DNA from: an uncultured Oscillospiraceae bacterium
Lineage (GTDB): Bacteria > Bacillota > Clostridia > Oscillospirales > JAAYXM01
Assembly (NCBI GenBank): GCA_934646115.1
Contig: CAKUEM010000035.1
Coordinates: 1 to 17,662 of the forward strand
DNA length: 17,662 nt
Direction: 5' to 3'
Position numbers and translations under genes: made by a program. Below the pieces are notes generated by a model. That model did no database searches. It was not told where the DNA came from and saw only the letters and a list, made by a program, of their open reading frames with translations. This document shows, piece after piece, positions 15,651-17,662 of this stretch (positions are counted from its first letter, which is position 1; each line of letters opens with the position of its first letter).

Positions 15651-15701
15651 AGCCAAGCAGCCTCGGTTCTTGCGACCAACGCAAGCCGAATCCGCTTGGC
15701 T
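15651..15701. terminator. Bidirectional terminator between spoVFB and the Rhs fragment
   Basis: AGCCAAGC (15651-15658) pairs with GCTTGGCT (15694-15701), and inside it CTTGCG pairs with CGCAAG around ACCAA, giving one long hairpin. On the plus strand it is followed by CTCTTTCTT. On the minus strand it is followed by TTTTT, and so can also end transcripts from the Rhs side. Confidence 0.7.
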
Positions 15702-15708
15702 CTCTTTC

Positions 15709-16143
15709 TTATGGCCGGAAGCCCAAACGCCACCTCGCCTTTTGTGCTGCAAGCTGTGATATCAAAGCCAAAGTCTGCAATCCTTCTGCGATAGCTGCTG
15801 CAGCTTCTCCGTCACTACCCACATATTTCTCCGGATTACTTATGCAGTATGCATATAGATTGAGCGTTTGGTTGATCGCGCGGATATCGGCAACTTTCTT
15901 TTCGCCCTCGCCGTATTCGCGGTCACCATAGATCATATTTCCGACGTTCCAATGGGTGTCTTCGCTGAGAAAGCGTCCGATGGTTGGGTCATAATTTCTC
16001 GCGCGGAGGTAGTACGTTCCGGCATCGCTATCCCAAAACTCGCCGCAATAACGGAATGGATTGCGATCCCCCGGCACCGGCGCGATTTCATTACCATATG
16101 CGTCATAATCATACGTTTTTGAAACCGCGCCGGTGCTGTCGGT
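15709..16143 (-). pseudogene. Orphan Rhs core fragment with a short alternative tail
   Basis: This minus-strand frame encodes the end of an Rhs/YD-repeat core: TDSTGAVSKTYDYDAYGNEI, then NPFRYCGEFWDSDAGTYYLR and GRFLSEDTHWNVGN, followed by YAYCISNP. It repeats the core of the larger Rhs gene at 17196-17506. There is no start codon or ribosome site of its own: an in-frame TAA immediately precedes it. After YAYCISNP the tail differs (EKYVGSDGEAAAAIAEG...), runs about 40 residues and ends GFRP. The usual DPDG motif is GSDG here. It is best read as a displaced, silent Rhs C-terminal cassette, perhaps already truncated, left by insertion of a new toxin and immunity pair upstream. Confidence 0.8.
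15833..16143 (-). repeat. Rhs core direct repeat, copy 1
   Basis: This 311-base segment aligns without gaps to 17196-17506. By hand I count 32 mismatches, about 90% identity, and the 41 bases at the right end (high coordinates) are identical. Homology stops abruptly at both ends: at the SNP codons of the core-tail junction and at the codon after GTCGGT. Confidence 0.9.
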
Positions 16144-16284
16144 TTATTTGAAATCAGTAGAAAATAGTTTTGTTAAAAAATCAATTGTTTCTTTTCGTGA
16201 TTTTCGAAAAAGCAATAATTCTGACACAAAATAGAGTGCAATAAGCACGGCAACAATGAATAACAATATAAAACACCTTTCCAT
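16144..16284 (-). CDS. Small hydrophobic ORF, possibly the 3' part of a membrane protein
   Basis: From an ATG at 16282-16284 this AT-rich frame encodes 46 residues (MERCFILLFIVAVLIALYF...). A strong membrane segment (about residues 5-25) is followed by a basic stretch (RKSRKE) and the end LFSTDFK. The frame stays open upstream to about position 16390 with a second hydrophobic segment (FFISVFVCGFF) but without ATG, GTG or TTG near its beginning. The full gene may therefore have lost its start or be frameshifted against the immunity gene. An AGGA lies 11 bases before the ATG. Its TAA abuts the orphan Rhs repeat. I do not recognise the family; it could be a second immunity protein or part of one. 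Confidence 0.4.
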   Translation of the reverse strand: MERCFILLFIVAVLIALYFVSELLLFRKSRKETIDFLTKLFSTDFK

Positions 16285-16369
16285 TAAGTCAACCAATCCT
16301 GCATTTTCGTAAAATAAAGAAAAAGTAATTCGAAAAAATCCACAGACAAATACTGATATAAAAAATATA

Positions 16370-16927
16370 TTATAACAAAGCTTTTCTTTCTGATGTGTAC
16401 TTTGACATCAGATTTAAATATTTACTTTCAAGTGTTAAACATGTTATATCTGCATAATTAACAGTTGTCGGAAATTCATCCCATTCTCCAACGCCATCAA
16501 AATTCCAAATATCTACAGAGTCATTAGTAACATGCATAATTTCACCTATGAAAAAAGCTGGATCTTCTTTATTTTCACACTCAATAATAATATTTTGATT
16601 CACTAATTGTTGAAATATTGTATAAAAACTATCAATTTCGATTTGCATTACACAACTATATGGTTGAAATATTTTCTCTTTCTCAAAAATCATTTCAGAA
16701 TGTTCTTCTGTCTCTTCACGTCTTACAAACGTTATATCACGCGTTCGAATAATTTGATATCCATCAAATTGAAAATCATATGTATAACTTAATAATAATA
16801 AATCTTTTGACATTTTCTGCGGTATACAAAACAAAGAGCAATCATCAATTTTTTCTCTTTTAATACAACAATGCCATTTATTTTGAATATAAATTTGAAT
16901 TTGATTTTCCATCTTTTTATCAAACAT
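16370..16927 (-). CDS. Candidate immunity protein of the Rhs locus
   Basis: I do not recognise this 185-residue protein by name. It starts ATG at 16925-16927 (MFDKKMENQIQ), with AGGA 7 bases upstream overlapping the stop of the Rhs gene, which ends 9 bases before. That tight spacing is typical of toxin-immunity pairs. It has no signal peptide or membrane segment, so it is likely cytoplasmic. The C-terminal third (FFIGEIMHVTNDSVDIWNFD, about 126-145, then ADITCLTLESKYLNL) looks like a small beta-barrel, a pattern I have seen in proteins beside Rhs toxins. The gene is much richer in A+T than its neighbours, a sign of recent acquisition. Function as immunity is inferred from position only. Confidence 0.6.
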   Translation of the reverse strand: MFDKKMENQIQIYIQNKWHCCIKREKIDDCSLFCIPQKMSKDLLLLSYTYDFQFDGYQIIRTRDITFVRREETEEHSEMIFEKEKIFQPYSCVMQIEIDSFYTIFQQLVNQNIIIECENKEDPAFFIGEIMHVTNDSVDIWNFDGVGEWDEFPTTVNYADITCLTLESKYLNLMSKYTSERKALL

Positions 16928-16936
16928 AAAAATTTC

Positions 16937-17662
16937 CTACTTCCTTTTATCTTTTCTTGGTGTTCTGCGGGCATCTCCTTTTTCGCCGCCATGATCCCGC
17001 TGATTTCTTGCTTGTCCCTTCTGATGCTTATTACCTGTACTTTTTCTCTTATTTTTCGTATGTTCTTTATATAAATAAACACCTGTTGCTACTATGCCGA
17101 CTCCAATCAAGACCCATCCAACAGGATTCCAAAAATTAGATGCTCCTGCCGCTAATGTTGCTGCAAAATAGCCATCTCTATCAACATAGCTCACTGGATT
17201 ACTGACGCAATACGCATATAGATTAAGCGCTTGGTTGATCGCGCGGATATCGGCAACTTTCTTTTCGCCCTCGCCGTATTCCCGGTCACCATAGATCATA
17301 TTGCCGACGTTCCAATGCGTATCCTCACTCAGAAAGCGCCCGATGGTTGGGGCATAGTTTCTCGCGCGGAGATAGTAGGTTCCGGCATCGTTATCCCAAA
17401 ACTCGCCGCAATAGCGGAACGGATTACGGTCACCGTCTACCGGCGCGATTTCGTTGCCAAACGCGTCATAATCATACGTTTTTGAAACCGCGCCGGTGCT
17501 GTCGGTCAAGCCGACCACATCGCCGTGCGCATTGCGCATATAGATGCTCCGTGCGGTCATTGACCCGCCTGCCACGGTTGCGCTTTCCCGGCTGATCAGT
17601 CCCGCGCCGTAGGTATACTTCTCCCATATCTGATTATTGCCGTCTGCCGTCAGTACGATCTG
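16937..17662 (-). CDS. Rhs/YD-repeat polymorphic toxin, C-terminal part (5' end beyond window)
   Basis: The frame is open from the window edge and ends TAG at 16937-16939, giving 241 residues. The core has YMRNAHGDVVGLTDSTG (41-57), KTYDYDAFGNEI (61-72), NPFRYCGEFWDNDAGTYYLRARNY (80-103) and GRFLSEDTHWNVGN (108-121), ending YAYCVSNP (149-156). This is the Rhs-associated core that caps the encapsulating shell. The variable tip (about 157-241) has one hydrophobic segment (about 176-198, NPVGWVLIGVGIVATGVYLY) and a strongly basic 43-residue end (199-241) rich in Lys/Arg/Gly with several His. I do not recognise a known toxin domain. Rhs tips are usually toxins released at the cell surface or on contact, matched by the gene downstream. 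Confidence 0.88.
   Translation of the reverse strand, partial: QIVLTADGNNQIWEKYTYGAGLISRESATVAGGSMTARSIYMRNAHGDVVGLTDSTGAVSKTYDYDAFGNEIAPVDGDRNPFRYCGEFWDNDAGTYYLRARNYAPTIGRFLSEDTHWNVGNMIYGDREYGEGEKKVADIRAINQALNLYAYCVSNPVSYVDRDGYFAATLAAGASNFWNPVGWVLIGVGIVATGVYLYKEHTKNKRKSTGNKHQKGQARNQRDHGGEKGDARRTPRKDKRK
17196..17506 (-). repeat. Rhs core direct repeat, copy 2 (within the main Rhs gene)
   Basis: Partner of the 311-base repeat at 15833-16143, in the same orientation and without gaps. It codes for the last core segment of the Rhs protein, up to the toxin junction. Such duplicated core ends allow homologous exchange of the toxin tip. Confidence 0.9.

Noticed and set aside
1..17662. tRNA, rRNA, CRISPR arrays, IS elements
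   Set aside because: I found no cloverleaf, no regularly spaced short repeats and no transposase-like frame. The only sizeable repeat is the Rhs core duplication.

Overview
The window looks like chromosomal DNA from a moderately GC-rich, spore-forming Firmicute, most likely of the class Clostridia. The evidence is the pair of dipicolinate synthase genes (spoVFA/spoVFB), a purECFMNHD gene order, a PurF with propeptide and iron-sulfur cysteines, strong Shine-Dalgarno sites and many 4-base gene overlaps. I cannot name the genus.

Layout. (1) Positions 1-6205, minus strand: a tightly overlapping operon transcribed ftsK, ygiQ, ruvC, ruvA, ruvB (ruvB runs off the left edge). It starts from a clear vegetative promoter at 6262-6290 and covers chromosome translocation and Holliday-junction processing. 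(2) Positions 6563-13805, minus strand: a de novo purine operon purE-purC-purF-purM-purN-purH-purD ending in an intrinsic terminator. (3) Positions 13806-14179: a divergent control region. On the minus strand it holds a promoter, a 5' hairpin, a 25-codon leader ORF with a strong ribosome site, and an intrinsic terminator just before purE. This has the layout of a transcription attenuator. (4) Positions 14180-15636, plus strand: spoVFA and spoVFB, which make dipicolinic acid for the spore core. (5) Positions 15709-17662, minus strand: the 3' part of an Rhs/YD-repeat polymorphic toxin gene running off the right edge, an AT-rich candidate immunity gene, the remains of a small membrane-protein frame, and a displaced orphan Rhs core fragment with a different, very short tail.

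How they fit together. Purine genes PurF, PurD, PurN, PurM, PurE, PurC and PurH cover most of the route from PRPP to IMP. The FGAM synthase (PurL/Q/S), PurB and PurK are not here. The ftsK-ruvCAB operon joins DNA pumping with recombination repair. The Rhs locus is an accessory island with a core-repeat duplication (311 bp, about 90% identical by hand count), the classic trace of toxin-tip exchange. The parts most worth a second look are the pur leader and the Rhs toxin, immunity and orphan region.
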